Positions 51,997 to 60,662 are shown, counted from the stretch's first letter. The stretch is 64,000 nt of DNA from Flavobacterium sp. TAB 87 (GCF_001529295.1 NZ_LLWK01000029.1:59777-123776), one strand, 5' to 3'. Notes: generated by a model from the letters alone, not told the origin. A program made the numbers and translations.

Positions 51997-53043
51997 ATGA
52001 AAAATCTCTCGTGGTTTAATAAGATCATGTTCTTTTTTAATATAGTGTTGACTGTATTAACATTCAGCGCTTATATTTTGCCGTTTTTGGCGCCCAGAGC
52101 TTTCCCATTATTGTCTGTTTTTACTTTGTTTATGCCTTTGTTTTTTGTGCTAAATGGTTTGTTTTTTTTGTATTGGGGTTTATTGCTGAAGAAGCGAATG
52201 ATTCTTTCGGGTCTCGTTTTGTTGATGGGTATTACTTTTATCAATAAATTCTACAAATTTAGTGCTCCCGAATACAAATCAGATACCAAAGATTTTACGG
52301 TGATGAGTTATAATGTTCGGCTTTTAAATGTATTTAAATGGGTGCCGAGAGATGATATACCCGATAATATTTTGGAATTTATAAATGAAAAGAATCCTGA
52401 TATATTATGCATTCAAGAATATTCTAATTCAGGAAATATCGATTTAAAGGTATATCCACATCGTTATATTGTAATGGAAGGCAATAAAATAAAGACAGGT
52501 CAAGCCATTTTTTCTAAATACCCTATTTTATATCAAGGAAATATTGAATTTCCCAATTCCAACAATAATGTAATTTACGCCGACATCAAACGTGGAAAGG
52601 ACATTGTGCGGGTTTATAATATGCATTTGCAGTCAATTAAAATTTCTCCAGACGTCAATGAGATTTCCGAAAATATTGACGTAATCAATCAAGAGAAATC
52701 TAATTTATTACTTTCAAGGATTGGTAAAGCATTTAAACAGCAGCAGCAACAAGCGGAGATTTTTAAAGAACATAAAAAGGAGTGCAAGTATAAGATAATT
52801 ATTTGCGGAGATATGAACAACAGTCCGTTTTCCTATGTATATAGAAACATCAAAGGATCTTTAAAAGACAGTTTCGAAGAAGCTGGTGAAGGTTTTGGTG
52901 CTACTTATAAGTTTAAGTATTACCCAGCTAGAATCGATTATATATTTGCGGATTATAGTATGAAAGTAAAGAAGTTTGAGAGCTTTTCTGATTTCGAAAA
53001 TTCAGATCATTTCCCGATTATTGCCACACTTTCAATGGAATGA
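51997..53043 (+). CDS. Membrane-anchored endonuclease/exonuclease/phosphatase family protein
   Basis: A 348-residue protein with two or three N-terminal transmembrane helices (to about residue 80), then an EEP catalytic domain: FTVMSYNVRLLN (metal Asn), ILCIQEY (metal Glu), VYNMHLQS, IICGDMNNSPFSYVYR (Asp/Asn) and DHFPIIATL (His). The fold covers nucleases, sphingomyelinases and inositol phosphatases, so the substrate is open. It is last in the mutL-rhomboid-rhomboid row and abuts the WbqC-family stop with no intergenic base, so no terminator separates the convergent genes. Confidence 0.9.
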   Translation: MKNLSWFNKIMFFFNIVLTVLTFSAYILPFLAPRAFPLLSVFTLFMPLFFVLNGLFFLYWGLLLKKRMILSGLVLLMGITFINKFYKFSAPEYKSDTKDFTVMSYNVRLLNVFKWVPRDDIPDNILEFINEKNPDILCIQEYSNSGNIDLKVYPHRYIVMEGNKIKTGQAIFSKYPILYQGNIEFPNSNNNVIYADIKRGKDIVRVYNMHLQSIKISPDVNEISENIDVINQEKSNLLLSRIGKAFKQQQQQAEIFKEHKKECKYKIIICGDMNNSPFSYVYRNIKGSLKDSFEEAGEGFGATYKFKYYPARIDYIFADYSMKVKKFESFSDFENSDHFPIIATLSME

Positions 53044-53661
53044 TTAGAATGATAGTTGCTGAGTTCTTAAGTAGTCAGCAGCAAACTTTCCTTCATTAAA
53101 AAGTAAATCTAGTACGCTGAGATTATTTATAAACCCATGCTTATCTGCAAAAACCTGGGTATAGCTTTCAAATTTATGCTCGTCTTTTTTGCCGTTTGCT
53201 AATGCTCGGTAATCTATGCTATCAGGAACTTCTTTAAGATATTCACTCGTGGTTGAATAGTTAATTTTCATGCGTAAGCATTTGCACATAATTTCAAAAA
53301 CTTCCCAATTCAAGTCCATTAAAAAAGTATATTTTCTTTCAAAAATAGGATAAATGTCATCTTCAAAAAATTCAAAAAATGGCGAGCTTCTGTAAGCTGT
53401 TTCTAATGATTTAAAGTGCTGCTTTTGCCAATCGAAATCAGGCTCTATTACTATGTCTTTGCTTTTTTGTCGACTGTCTTTAGAATGCTTAACAGGAATA
53501 TTCAAAAGCTGAATTCCGTTTGGGCTATAAATATATGTTCGGTTGCGGTTGCTTTGCTTTTGAAAATTATCTTCAATCTCAAAAGTCACAGTATCCGCTT
53601 GTGCAATTGCTGCAAAGTGACTGATAGAGGGGAAATAGGTTGGAAGAAGTAGTGAATCCAT
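53044..53661 (-). CDS. WbqC family protein
   Basis: A 205-residue WbqC-like protein. The family start MDSLLLPTYFPSISHFAAI is at 53661, followed by FQKQSNRNRTYI, LLNIPVKHSKDSR, FDWQKQHFKSLETAYRSSPFFEFFED and SVLDLLFNEG. WbqC is associated with O-antigen or sugar-amine biosynthesis in some bacteria, but activity is unproven; in flavobacteria it regularly follows lepB. A GTG at 53709 would add 16 residues and is less likely. It is the last gene of the parA-led operon and converges with the EEP gene without a spacer. Confidence 0.9.
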   Translation of the reverse strand: MDSLLLPTYFPSISHFAAIAQADTVTFEIEDNFQKQSNRNRTYIYSPNGIQLLNIPVKHSKDSRQKSKDIVIEPDFDWQKQHFKSLETAYRSSPFFEFFEDDIYPIFERKYTFLMDLNWEVFEIMCKCLRMKINYSTTSEYLKEVPDSIDYRALANGKKDEHKFESYTQVFADKHGFINNLSVLDLLFNEGKFAADYLRTQQLSF

Positions 53662-53765
53662 TTTCTTAAGTCTTGTTGTTTTTAAAAACGGAAAGTCTAA
53701 AGTCAGCACTTGCAGTGATGCAAATTACGGTACGACTTTAGACTTTAAAGTTTTATAATAGATTG

Positions 53766-55319
53766 TTATGCTTTATTCTCTTTTCTTTTTTTCCAAAAAT
53801 AATCTCCGACGAAAAACAAAGCAAGAATAATTAAGAAATATTTAAAGTACGATTGCGGTTGTCCTTCGCCATCAACAGTGCTAAAAACTCTGTCCCAACG
53901 AATTTTATTAAATCCTTTTCCGTTCGTATCCCAACTCATCCAAATAAAAACTGGTTTTCCTACGATATGGTTTTCTGGAACATACCCCCAATAACGGCTG
54001 TCTTCAGAATTGTGTCGGTTATCTCCCATCATCCAATAATAATCTTGTTTGAACGTGTAAGATTTAGCAATTTCTCCATTAATACGAATTTCACTTCCAT
54101 TGACTTTTAAATCGTTTCCTTCGTAATTACGAATGATTTCCTTATAATAAGGTAACGTTTGTAAGTTTAATGCAACTGTTTTTCCAGCTTCAGGAATATA
54201 GAGCGCAGCCATATTATCCATGTTTCCTTTGCCGTTATGAGGAAAAATAGAGTTATCATTACCTTTGCTGATCATTCGAGTAACTGCAGTTATTCCTGGC
54301 GTGTTTTTTAATCGTTCTGCGCTAACTTCGGTTAGTGCACTAAAAATGATAGTATCTCTCGCTGCAGGATTTTTATAACCAGCGAAATCTGTGATGTCTA
54401 ATTCTCGGGTTAAATATTCAAAATCAATTGGGGTCTTTCCGTCCAAAGCTACTTCGTAAGAGTATTGTGGTTTAGCACGTTCTGGTAGCGCTAATTGTTT
54501 TCCATTAATAAAAACAAAACCATCTTTTATAGATAAGCTATCACCAGGAACACCAACGCAACGTTTTACGTAATTTGATTTCTTATCGACCGGTTTGTCT
54601 ACGTGACGACCTGATTTATCAAAAAACTGATACACGGTGTCCATTGGCCAGTTAAAAACGACAATGTCAGTTCGCTGTATTTTTTCGATAGCGGGTAATC
54701 TTAAATAGGGTAATTGTGGCCATTTTTCGTATGATTTTTGTTTGATAAAAGGAATGGAATCATGAACCATAGGCAATGCAATCGTAGTCATTGGTACACG
54801 CGGTCCATAATTTACTTTACTAACAAATAAAAAGTCTCCAATTAAAAGTGATTTTTCTAAGGAAGAAGTTGGTATTGTATACGGTTGCACTATGTAAGTA
54901 TGCACTAGCGTTGCTACAATAATCGCAAAAAGCAACGAACTTAAAGTATCAGCTGTCTTGTTTTGGGCGTGCAAACTTCTGTTCGGAACGTATTCTAATT
55001 TCTGCGTATAGTTAACATAGTAAATGTAAAGTCCACAAGTAAAAATGCCCAATAGCGTATCTGCTGTGGTGTTTTTTCCAAAAGAACGTAGAGTTTCAAC
55101 CCAAATAACTGGGAACATGATAAGGTTAATGATCGGAATGAAAAGTAAAATAGTCCACCACGTTGGTCGACCAATAATTTTCATTAAAACGATAGCGTTA
55201 TAAACCGGAATGGCAGCTTCCCATTTCTTTCTTCCTGCTGCTTCGTACATTTTCCATGTTCCTAAAAAGTGAACTAGTTGCATCACTAGGAAAAATACAA
55301 ACCATAAATATAGTGTCAT
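53766..55319 (-). CDS. lepB: Signal peptidase I, long Bacteroidota form
   Basis: A 517-residue signal peptidase I. The N-terminal ~100 residues are an extra hydrophobic domain with three or four helices (WKMYEAAGRKKWEAAIPVYNA and on) of DUF5684 type, absent from E. coli LepB. The catalytic part has TIPTSSLEKSL with nucleophile Ser153 and NYVKRCVGVPGDSL with general base Lys252, then a long insertion, MGDNRHNSEDSRYWGYVPE and a C-terminal membrane helix. It cleaves Sec/Tat signal peptides at the inner membrane. It sits between dapB and wbqC in the parA operon. The length is normal for this phylum. Confidence 0.96.
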   Translation of the reverse strand: MTLYLWFVFFLVMQLVHFLGTWKMYEAAGRKKWEAAIPVYNAIVLMKIIGRPTWWTILLFIPIINLIMFPVIWVETLRSFGKNTTADTLLGIFTCGLYIYYVNYTQKLEYVPNRSLHAQNKTADTLSSLLFAIIVATLVHTYIVQPYTIPTSSLEKSLLIGDFLFVSKVNYGPRVPMTTIALPMVHDSIPFIKQKSYEKWPQLPYLRLPAIEKIQRTDIVVFNWPMDTVYQFFDKSGRHVDKPVDKKSNYVKRCVGVPGDSLSIKDGFVFINGKQLALPERAKPQYSYEVALDGKTPIDFEYLTRELDITDFAGYKNPAARDTIIFSALTEVSAERLKNTPGITAVTRMISKGNDNSIFPHNGKGNMDNMAALYIPEAGKTVALNLQTLPYYKEIIRNYEGNDLKVNGSEIRINGEIAKSYTFKQDYYWMMGDNRHNSEDSRYWGYVPENHIVGKPVFIWMSWDTNGKGFNKIRWDRVFSTVDGEGQPQSYFKYFLIILALFFVGDYFWKKRKENKA

Positions 55320-55371
55320 AATTGTATTGTTTAATTTGACTAAGAAACAAAATCTCTAAGCAAAAATGATA

Positions 55372-56073
55372 TTATTTGATGTTTAAAACGTCTTTCATTG
55401 TAAATACGCCTTGTTTTCCCGCCAACCATTCGGCAGCAATTACGGCACCAAGGGCAAAGCCTTCGCGATTGTGAGCTGTATGTTTAATTTCGATAGTGTC
55501 TACTGCAGATTGATAACTGACAGTATGAGTGCCCGGTACTTCACCCTGGCGAATTGCATCAATGTGAATTTCGTTTGCTTTTGGCGATTCCATCGTCCAA
55601 TTAGTAAACGTGCTATTTTCGATTACTCCCTTAGCTAGAGAAATTGCAGTTCCGCTTGGTGCATCTAATTTATGAATGTGATGAATTTCTTCTATACTGA
55701 CTTTATATGTATCTAAAGTTGCCATCATTTTGGCTAGGTATTCGTTCAGACCAAAAAAGATATTTACTCCTAAGCTAAAATTGGAGCTAGAAATGAAACC
55801 ACCTTTTTTATTTGCACAAAGTGCAATAACTTCATCGTAATGCTCAAGCCATCCCGTGGTTCCAGAAACTACCGGAACTCCATTGTTAAAACAAGCAGAA
55901 ATATTAGGAACTGCAGCGCTAGGAACGCTAAAGTCGATTGCAACATTTGCTGTTTCTAAGCCGTCGTAGGTGTTAAATTCGTCTTTTTTAAGAACAATCT
56001 CATGTCCTCTTTGTAAAGCAATCCTTTCGATTACTTGTCCCATTTTTCCGTATCCTAAAAGTGCAATTTTCAT
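55372..56073 (-). CDS. dapB: 4-hydroxy-tetrahydrodipicolinate reductase
   Basis: A 233-residue DapB, which reduces the dihydrodipicolinate precursor in lysine and diaminopimelate synthesis. The nucleotide site IALLGYGKMGQVIE is N-terminal. VAIDFSVPSA and SGTTGWLEH follow, and SSNFSLGVNIFFGLNEYLAKM contains the catalytic region. The catalytic motif EEIHHIHKLDAPSGTA has the His/Lys pair. Slightly short compared with E. coli (273), typical of the Bacteroidota type. Member of the parA-to-wbqC operon. Confidence 0.97.
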   Translation of the reverse strand: MKIALLGYGKMGQVIERIALQRGHEIVLKKDEFNTYDGLETANVAIDFSVPSAAVPNISACFNNGVPVVSGTTGWLEHYDEVIALCANKKGGFISSSNFSLGVNIFFGLNEYLAKMMATLDTYKVSIEEIHHIHKLDAPSGTAISLAKGVIENSTFTNWTMESPKANEIHIDAIRQGEVPGTHTVSYQSAVDTIEIKHTAHNREGFALGAVIAAEWLAGKQGVFTMKDVLNIK

Positions 56074-56111
56074 TGTATTTTATTTTAATTTTAAGAACAC
56101 TTCTGTTCTTT

Positions 56112-56675
56112 TTAAAAGTTGTAGCTAAAAGTTAGTCCTACATTTGGTTTAAATGTTACATCATTTGTATAAACATCTGGACAAAGTGACAATCGATCAT
56201 TTACGTTAAATTGAATCAGAGCCGCATCAACGTTGGCATCGATAATATTTAAAACATAAAAACCAACGACAAAAAGAGCGGAAAGATCTCGGTTGCGTTG
56301 GTAAAATTTTTGAGCAGAAATAAGACGACTCTTATCTTTTAAGAACTGAAAATCATCATCATCATAGCCTTCTAATCTTCGTTTGTAGGCGTCTCGAACA
56401 TCATGATATTTTTTGTTGTTGTCAATGTATAAGTACAAACTGGTTCCGATTGCTCCGTAAACAATCGGGATCTTCCAGTATTTTTTATTATACGCTTGCC
56501 CCAACCCTGGTAAAATCGCCGAGTAAAAAGCGGCTTTTGCAGGAGTCAATGGGTCGATGTCTAGCGAGGGCAGCGTGTCTTTTGCAACCGCAACACTATC
56601 TTTTTTTGATTGGGAAAAAACAGTTGTATTTCCTATTATAAAAAAGAGAATACTTATGAATACAATTTTATTCAC
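56112..56675 (-). CDS. DUF5683 domain-containing protein, GTG start
   Basis: A 187-residue protein with a signal peptide (to about FSQ) and two hydrophobic stretches. The DUF5683 hallmark is PAKAAFYSAILPGLGQAYNKKYWKIPIVYGAIGTSLY (in parts AAFYSAILPGLGQAYN and KYWKIPIVYGAIG), then DAYKRRLEGYDDDDF and YQRNRDLSALFVVGFYVLNIIDA. Function unknown; it always seems to sit between parB and dapB in flavobacteria. It starts with GTG that shares its G with the parB TAG stop, so it is translated by coupling. Confidence 0.9.
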   Translation of the reverse strand: MNKIVFISILFFIIGNTTVFSQSKKDSVAVAKDTLPSLDIDPLTPAKAAFYSAILPGLGQAYNKKYWKIPIVYGAIGTSLYLYIDNNKKYHDVRDAYKRRLEGYDDDDFQFLKDKSRLISAQKFYQRNRDLSALFVVGFYVLNIIDANVDAALIQFNVNDRLSLCPDVYTNDVTFKPNVGLTFSYNF

Positions 56676-57577
56676 TATCCGTTTATTAATTTCATTAATC
56701 GGCTAAAATCTTCTTCAGATTGAAAAGGAATCGTGATCTTTCCTTTGCCACTTCCAGCCACTTTTATATCTACTTTTGTTCCGAAGTAATCGTTAAAAGT
56801 ATTTTTTTGAGTTTCTTTTACTACAAAAGAAGCCGCCGGTTTCGTTTTTCCCTCTGCTTTAGGCTTTAGACCTTCTTGGTAGTTTTTTACCAAAGTTTCG
56901 GTTTCACGTACTGACAAGTTCTGACTTACTATTTTTTGATAGATATCAGTCTGTTCGTCTAAATCTTCAATGCTAATGATTGCCCGACCATGTCCCATAC
57001 TAATAAAACCGTCACGAATTCCGGTTTGAATAATTGGATCTAATTTTAACAAACGCAAATAATTCGCGATTGTCGAACGTTTTTTTCCAACTCGTTCACT
57101 CATTTGCTCTTGTGTCAATTGAATTTCGTCAATTAAACGTTGATAAGAAAGTGCAATTTCAATTGGATCTAAGTCATGACGTTGAATATTTTCAACCAAG
57201 GCCATCACTAATGATTCGTTGTCGTTTGCAATTCGAATGTATGCAGGAACAGTAGTTAATCCAACTAAAGTAGAGGCCCTTAAACGACGCTCTCCCGAAA
57301 TTAATTGGTATTTATTGAACTCTAATTTACGAACGGTTATGGGTTGAATTACACCTAATTCTTTAATAGAAGTAGCTAATTCTCGCAATGATTCTTCGTT
57401 AAAATTGCTTCTCGGTTGAAACGGATTGATTTCGATAGCAGTAATTTCAAGCTCAATGATGTTTCCAACAACTTTGTCTGCATTTTTATCCGAAACTGAT
57501 TTAATATCGTTTTCAGGATCTTTTAATAATGCGGATAAACCTCTTCCTAATGCTTGTTTTTTAATTGCCTTTGTCAT
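56675..57577 (-). CDS. parB: ParB-family chromosome partition protein
   Basis: A 300-residue ParB/Spo0J, a CTP-dependent DNA clamp that loads at parS and works with ParA in chromosome segregation. The N-terminus has ALGRGLSALLKD, for the ParA interaction. The CTPase domain has IEINPFQPRSNF, IQPITVRKL, ISGERRLRASTLVG and the NIQRHDLDPIE motif. The central HTH has LTQEQMSERVGKKRSTIANYLRLL, and the C-terminal dimerisation helix ends FSRLMKLING. It is one base from overlapping DUF5683 and follows parA by 5 bases. I found no parS palindrome in this window. Confidence 0.96.
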   Translation of the reverse strand: MTKAIKKQALGRGLSALLKDPENDIKSVSDKNADKVVGNIIELEITAIEINPFQPRSNFNEESLRELATSIKELGVIQPITVRKLEFNKYQLISGERRLRASTLVGLTTVPAYIRIANDNESLVMALVENIQRHDLDPIEIALSYQRLIDEIQLTQEQMSERVGKKRSTIANYLRLLKLDPIIQTGIRDGFISMGHGRAIISIEDLDEQTDIYQKIVSQNLSVRETETLVKNYQEGLKPKAEGKTKPAASFVVKETQKNTFNDYFGTKVDIKVAGSGKGKITIPFQSEEDFSRLMKLING

Positions 57578-57582
57578 ACAAA

Positions 57583-58350
57583 CTATTTGCTGTTTTTCTT
57601 TATAATTTCTTGCGCTAAATTAATGTAATTGACTGCACCTTTGCTGGTTGCGTCATAATTAATAATGCTTTCGCCAAAACTTGGCGCTTCACTTAATTTT
57701 ACATTTCGTTGAATCACGGTTTCAAAAACCATATCGTTAAAATGCTTTTGAACTTCCTCTACAACTTGATTAGACAAGCGCAGTCTCGAGTCATACATCG
57801 TTAACAGTAGTCCTTCGATATCTAAATCTGGGTTGTGTATTTTTTGAATACTTTTTATGGTATTTAATAATTTTCCTAATCCTTCTAAAGCAAAATATTC
57901 ACATTGAATGGGAATTATAACAGAATCTGCTGCAGTCAAGGCATTTAGTGTTAATAAGCCTAATGATGGCGCGCAGTCAATGATTATAAAATCGTAATCG
58001 TCTTTTACGCTTTCTAATGCTTTTTTAAGCATATACTCGCGGTTTTCCTTATCAACCAATTCGATTTCGATGGCAACAAGGTCAATATGTGCCGGAATCA
58101 CATCTACATTTGGAGCAGAACATTTAACAATACTTTCTCTTGGAGTGTGGCTGTGCTCTAAAATTTGGTAGGTTCCAATTTCTACATTTTCTACATCAAT
58201 TCCCAGTCCTGACGTCGCATTAGCTTGAGGGTCAGCATCAATTAGTAATACTTTTTTCTCTAAAACACCCAATGAAGCGGCAAGATTTATAGATGTAGTA
58301 GTTTTTCCAACGCCTCCTTTTTGATTAGCAATCGCAATGATTTTGCCCAT
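57583..58350 (-). CDS. parA: ParA-family ATPase
   Basis: A 255-residue chromosomal ParA/Soj. The deviant Walker A is ANQKGGVGKTTTSINLAASL (residues about 8-27), Walker A' is FIIIDCAPSLGLLTLNAL, Walker B VIIPIQCEYFALEG, and PQANATSGLG follows strand 2. It forms ATP-dependent dimers on nucleoid DNA and moves ParB-parS complexes. First gene of the operon parA-parB-DUF5683-dapB-lepB-wbqC. I see no consensus TAnnTTTG element directly upstream. Confidence 0.97.
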   Translation of the reverse strand: MGKIIAIANQKGGVGKTTTSINLAASLGVLEKKVLLIDADPQANATSGLGIDVENVEIGTYQILEHSHTPRESIVKCSAPNVDVIPAHIDLVAIEIELVDKENREYMLKKALESVKDDYDFIIIDCAPSLGLLTLNALTAADSVIIPIQCEYFALEGLGKLLNTIKSIQKIHNPDLDIEGLLLTMYDSRLRLSNQVVEEVQKHFNDMVFETVIQRNVKLSEAPSFGESIINYDATSKGAVNYINLAQEIIKKNSK

Positions 58351-58714
58351 TTGTTTTTCTTGATTTTGAACGGTAAAAATACGATTATTTATGGTTTTTG
58401 AAAATCTATTTTGTTAACATTCCCGAAAGTCAATGTTTGAGATGTATAAACCTTACAAGGCGTATTGTAATTTTAAGTACTGCTTTTCAAAAACAATAAA
58501 TAGGGCAATTGGCTTTTAGAGTAGTAGCGATAAGCATAGGTTTTTTTGCTTTTATTTGGGAATTTCTTTTTTCAATTTCTTTTTATTTAAAGAAGTACTC
58601 GTGAAAAGGTTGTTAATTTATAAGATAAGATTTTTCGTTGTAATTAATTGATTATAATTTTAATGTGAAAGTATTTTAATTACTTTTGAAAATTAAATAA
58701 TTTATTACTTTAAA
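58351..58714. other. 364-bp intergenic stretch between parA and the DUF2459 gene
   Basis: Very AT-rich, with no open frame of note. The right end has the -7 element TACTTTTG at 58681. Nothing resembling parS (TGTTTCACGTGAAACA-like) was seen, despite the position beside parA. Confidence 0.5.
58681..58688 (+). promoter_or_regulatory. -7 promoter element of the DUF2459 gene
   Basis: TACTTTTG matches TAnnTTTG and ends 26 bases before the GTG start at 58715. Confidence 0.45.
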
Positions 58715-59389
58715 GTGAGAAAAACAGTTAAGATTTTTGTTAAAGCGCTGCTATTAGTAACTGGTTTACTAGTTTTCTATGGTTTGATATCTTTTGCGCT
58801 TAGTGCAATAACGATCAAACAAGAAGTAGGAACTAAGGAAGAAGTAGAAATATTTATACTGACTAATGGAGTGCATACTGACATTGTAATGCCTGTGAAA
58901 AATGATCAAATGGACTGGGTGGCGAAAGTCCCTTACAACAACACTCAAGCCGCAGATTCTACGTATAAATTTATCGCATTAGGTTGGGGGGATAAAGGAT
59001 TTTACTTAGAAACGCCCACTTGGTCTGATTTAAGAGCGTCTGTAGCTTTAAAAGCAGCCACCGGATTGAGTACTACTGCTATTCATGCAACCTATTATAA
59101 AAAAATGAAGCAGGGCGATGACTGTAAAGCAATAAAAATCAGCAAAGAGCAATACCAACGGCTCATAAGTTTTATAGATAAAAGTTTTCAAAAGGATAGC
59201 TTGGGAAATTTTTTAGTCATTAAGACCAATGCTAATTATGGAAAAAATGATGCTTTTTATGAAGCTACCGGAAGTTATAGTATACTTCAGACGTGCAATA
59301 CTTGGGCAAATAGTGCATTAAAAACAAGCGGTCAGAGATGTTGCTTTTGGACGCCTTCCTCTTCTGCAATTTTTTCTAAATACAAATAA
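58715..59389 (+). CDS. DUF2459/TIGR02117 family protein, GTG start
   Basis: A 224-residue protein with one N-terminal membrane helix (about residues 8-30), then a periplasmic DUF2459 domain: ILTNGVHTDIVMPVKN, FIALGWGDKGFYLETPTW, and near the end YSILQTCNTWANSALKTSGQRCCFWTPSS with a conserved Cys and Asn. The pattern of His, Cys and Asn suggests a cysteine-hydrolase-like fold, but this is not established. The start is GTG; no ATG lies near it. The YiaA-type gene follows after 13 bases, so the two are probably co-transcribed. Confidence 0.88.
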   Translation: MRKTVKIFVKALLLVTGLLVFYGLISFALSAITIKQEVGTKEEVEIFILTNGVHTDIVMPVKNDQMDWVAKVPYNNTQAADSTYKFIALGWGDKGFYLETPTWSDLRASVALKAATGLSTTAIHATYYKKMKQGDDCKAIKISKEQYQRLISFIDKSFQKDSLGNFLVIKTNANYGKNDAFYEATGSYSILQTCNTWANSALKTSGQRCCFWTPSSSAIFSKYK

Positions 59390-59402
59390 ATATAATATAA
59401 AT

Positions 59403-59795
59403 ATGGTACAAAAAACGTCGAATGCTTTTATAGCAGCATCATGGGTGGCTCTTGCAGCCGGAACAGCAGGTTTTATAATTGGTCTCAGTAGGGCCGAAAT
59501 GTTATTAAATGAAAAAGGATATTACTTTACGGTATTAATGTTTGGGCTTTTTGCAGTTGTATCTCTGCAGAAAAGTGTACGAGATCGACTAGAGAAACTT
59601 CCCGTTACAGATATGTATTATGGGATTTGTTGGTTCGGAACGCTTTTATCTATTGTGCTACTTGTTGTCGGATTATGGAATGCAACAATTTTACCTAGTG
59701 AAAAAGGATTTTATGCTTTTGCATTTCTATTAGCGATTTTTGGTGCTATCTCAGTGCAGAAAAACACGAGAGATAACATGTCTTTTTCTGAATAA
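59403..59795 (+). CDS. YiaA/YiaB-type inner membrane protein
   Basis: A 130-residue membrane protein with four helices in two similar halves. Each half has a two-helix YiaAB unit (AASWVALAAGTAGFIIGL ... GYYFTVLMFGLFAVVSLQKSVRD, and ICWFGTLLSIVLLVVGLW ... GFYAFAFLLAIFGAISVQKNTRD); the repeated G(F/Y)YxF and (S/V)LQKxxRD motifs show internal duplication. Function is unknown. It follows the DUF2459 gene and ends at a hairpin terminator. Confidence 0.88.
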   Translation: MVQKTSNAFIAASWVALAAGTAGFIIGLSRAEMLLNEKGYYFTVLMFGLFAVVSLQKSVRDRLEKLPVTDMYYGICWFGTLLSIVLLVVGLWNATILPSEKGFYAFAFLLAIFGAISVQKNTRDNMSFSE

Positions 59796-59847
59796 AATTG
59801 AATACGGTTAAAGTTAAAATAATTTATAAAGTTTCAAAGTAAAAGAG

Positions 59848-59879
59848 CTGTGGTAAATCATTTTACTGCAGTTTTTTTT
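59848..59879 (+). terminator. Terminator after YiaA-type gene
   Basis: CTGTGGTAAA and TTTACTGCAG pair with two weak central positions, followed by eight T. Confidence 0.6.
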
Positions 59880-59974
59880 GCTCTTCTGCTTTTTTCGGGA
59901 GTTGTATTTGTTTGTATTTTAGATCTTAATTATATCAAGTAAAGGGCTGAAGGAAATAAGATATTTGAAGTTCG

Positions 59975-60015
59975 TTAGGTAGCGTATGGGTTTCTTGCTA
60001 AGAAATCCTATCTAA
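59975..60015. repeat. Nested stem-loop in the non-coding stretch
   Basis: Inner stem GGGTTTCTT-gct-AAGAAATCC (one G-T pair), outer stem TTAGGTA with TATCTAA (one G-T pair), with a 6-base bulge on the left side. No T run follows, so it is not a typical terminator. It could be part of a small RNA. Confidence 0.4.
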
Positions 60016-60282
60016 TTGCATAAAGGATCCGAGATTGATTTCATGTTAGGTGAAGATAGTTAGAAGTGTTGTAAGAAGATAAAATTAAACACTGGGAGAA
60101 ATTAACAAATAAAAAAAACAAGCTGGTAAAGATTGAGAAATGAAAAGGAGGGTTAATGTCGTGTATCTGCTATTCTTTGTGTCTTCCTGACTTTTGATCT
60201 ATTCGCCGTAATTGTGCGTAAGAAGAGTGTGTCAATAGTCCGAAACACTACCGTTAAAAGTTTCAAACTTGTTGTGAAAAAT

Positions 60283-60318
60283 AAAAAAGCCTGAAAAAAT
60301 AGTTTTTCAGGCTTTTTG
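60283..60318 (-). terminator. Terminator of the tRNA cluster
   Basis: AAAAAGCCTGAAAAA and its exact complement around a 4-base loop, 10 bases past the tRNA-Leu 3' end on the minus strand, with T run. Confidence 0.88.
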
Positions 60319-60327
60319 TCTTTGTAG

Positions 60328-60410
60328 TGACCACGGTGGGATTTGAACCCACACGCCCTTGCGAGCACCAGCCCCTCAAGCTGGCAAGTCTACCGTTTCT
60401 CCACGTGGCC
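60328..60410 (-). tRNA. tRNA-Leu (anticodon GAG)
   Basis: The 83-base reverse-strand sequence folds as a class II tRNA. The acceptor GGCCACG pairs with CGTGGTC (one G-T pair), with discriminator A. The anticodon stem CCAGC/GCTGG holds loop TTGAGGG, giving anticodon GAG. There is a variable arm, and the T loop is GGTTCAAATCC. The CCA end is not encoded. It reads CUC/CUU leucine codons. Last in a three-tRNA cluster, separated from the upstream tRNA-Lys by a possible partial terminator. Confidence 0.95.
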
Positions 60411-60416
60411 TAAAAG

Positions 60417-60452
60417 CAAAAAAGGTCAAGTAAATAAATACTCAACCTTTTG
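60417..60452 (-). terminator. Imperfect terminator-like hairpin between tRNA-Lys and tRNA-Leu
   Basis: On the minus strand AAAAGGTTGAGTA pairs with TACTTGACCTTTT (11 of 13 plus a wobble) and is followed by TTTTTT. It could reduce transcription into tRNA-Leu or serve as a processing site. Confidence 0.45.
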
Positions 60453-60525
60453 TGACCCGACTGGGGCTCGAACCCAGGACCCCATCATTAAAAGTGATGT
60501 GCTCTACCAACTGAGCTATCGAGTC
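60453..60525 (-). tRNA. tRNA-Lys (anticodon TTT), copy 2
   Basis: A 73-base tRNA. The acceptor GACTCGA pairs with TCGGGTC, discriminator A, D loop AGTTGGTA, anticodon stem CATCA/TGATG with loop CTTTTAA, T arm with GGTTCGAGCC. No encoded CCA. It is identical to the copy at 60565. Confidence 0.97.
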
Positions 60526-60564
60526 AATGCATTCAATTAAATTATGTGTTGATCACTTCATTTG

Positions 60565-60637
60565 TGACCCGACTGGGGCTCGAACCCAGGACCCCATCAT
60601 TAAAAGTGATGTGCTCTACCAACTGAGCTATCGAGTC
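60565..60637 (-). tRNA. tRNA-Lys (anticodon TTT), copy 1
   Basis: Identical over all 73 bases to the copy at 60453, and the identity runs a few bases into the 3' flank (TTGTG on the plus strand). The first gene of the cluster, preceded by a good promoter at 60663. Lysine AAA/AAG codons are very common in this AT-rich genome. Confidence 0.97.
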
Positions 60638-60662
60638 ATAATTGTTTGCTTGAATGCGGGTG

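Larger units (their letters stand above)
59796..60282. other. Gene-free stretch between YiaA-type gene and tRNA cluster
   Basis: No credible coding frame. It contains the YiaA terminator and a complex stem-loop at 59975-60015. The rest is AT-rich with no recognisable motif. Confidence 0.55.

Noticed and set aside
56895..56915. GTTTCACGTA in parB as a possible parS site
   Set aside because: Only half of the parS palindrome matches; the other half is degenerate and it lies in coding sequence.
60153..60368. 71-codon minus-strand open frame
   Set aside because: It starts inside tRNA-Leu and runs through its terminator; no coding support.
60398..60412. CCACGTGG as a possible parS core
   Set aside because: It is the acceptor/D-arm part of tRNA-Leu, not a 14-16-bp parS palindrome.
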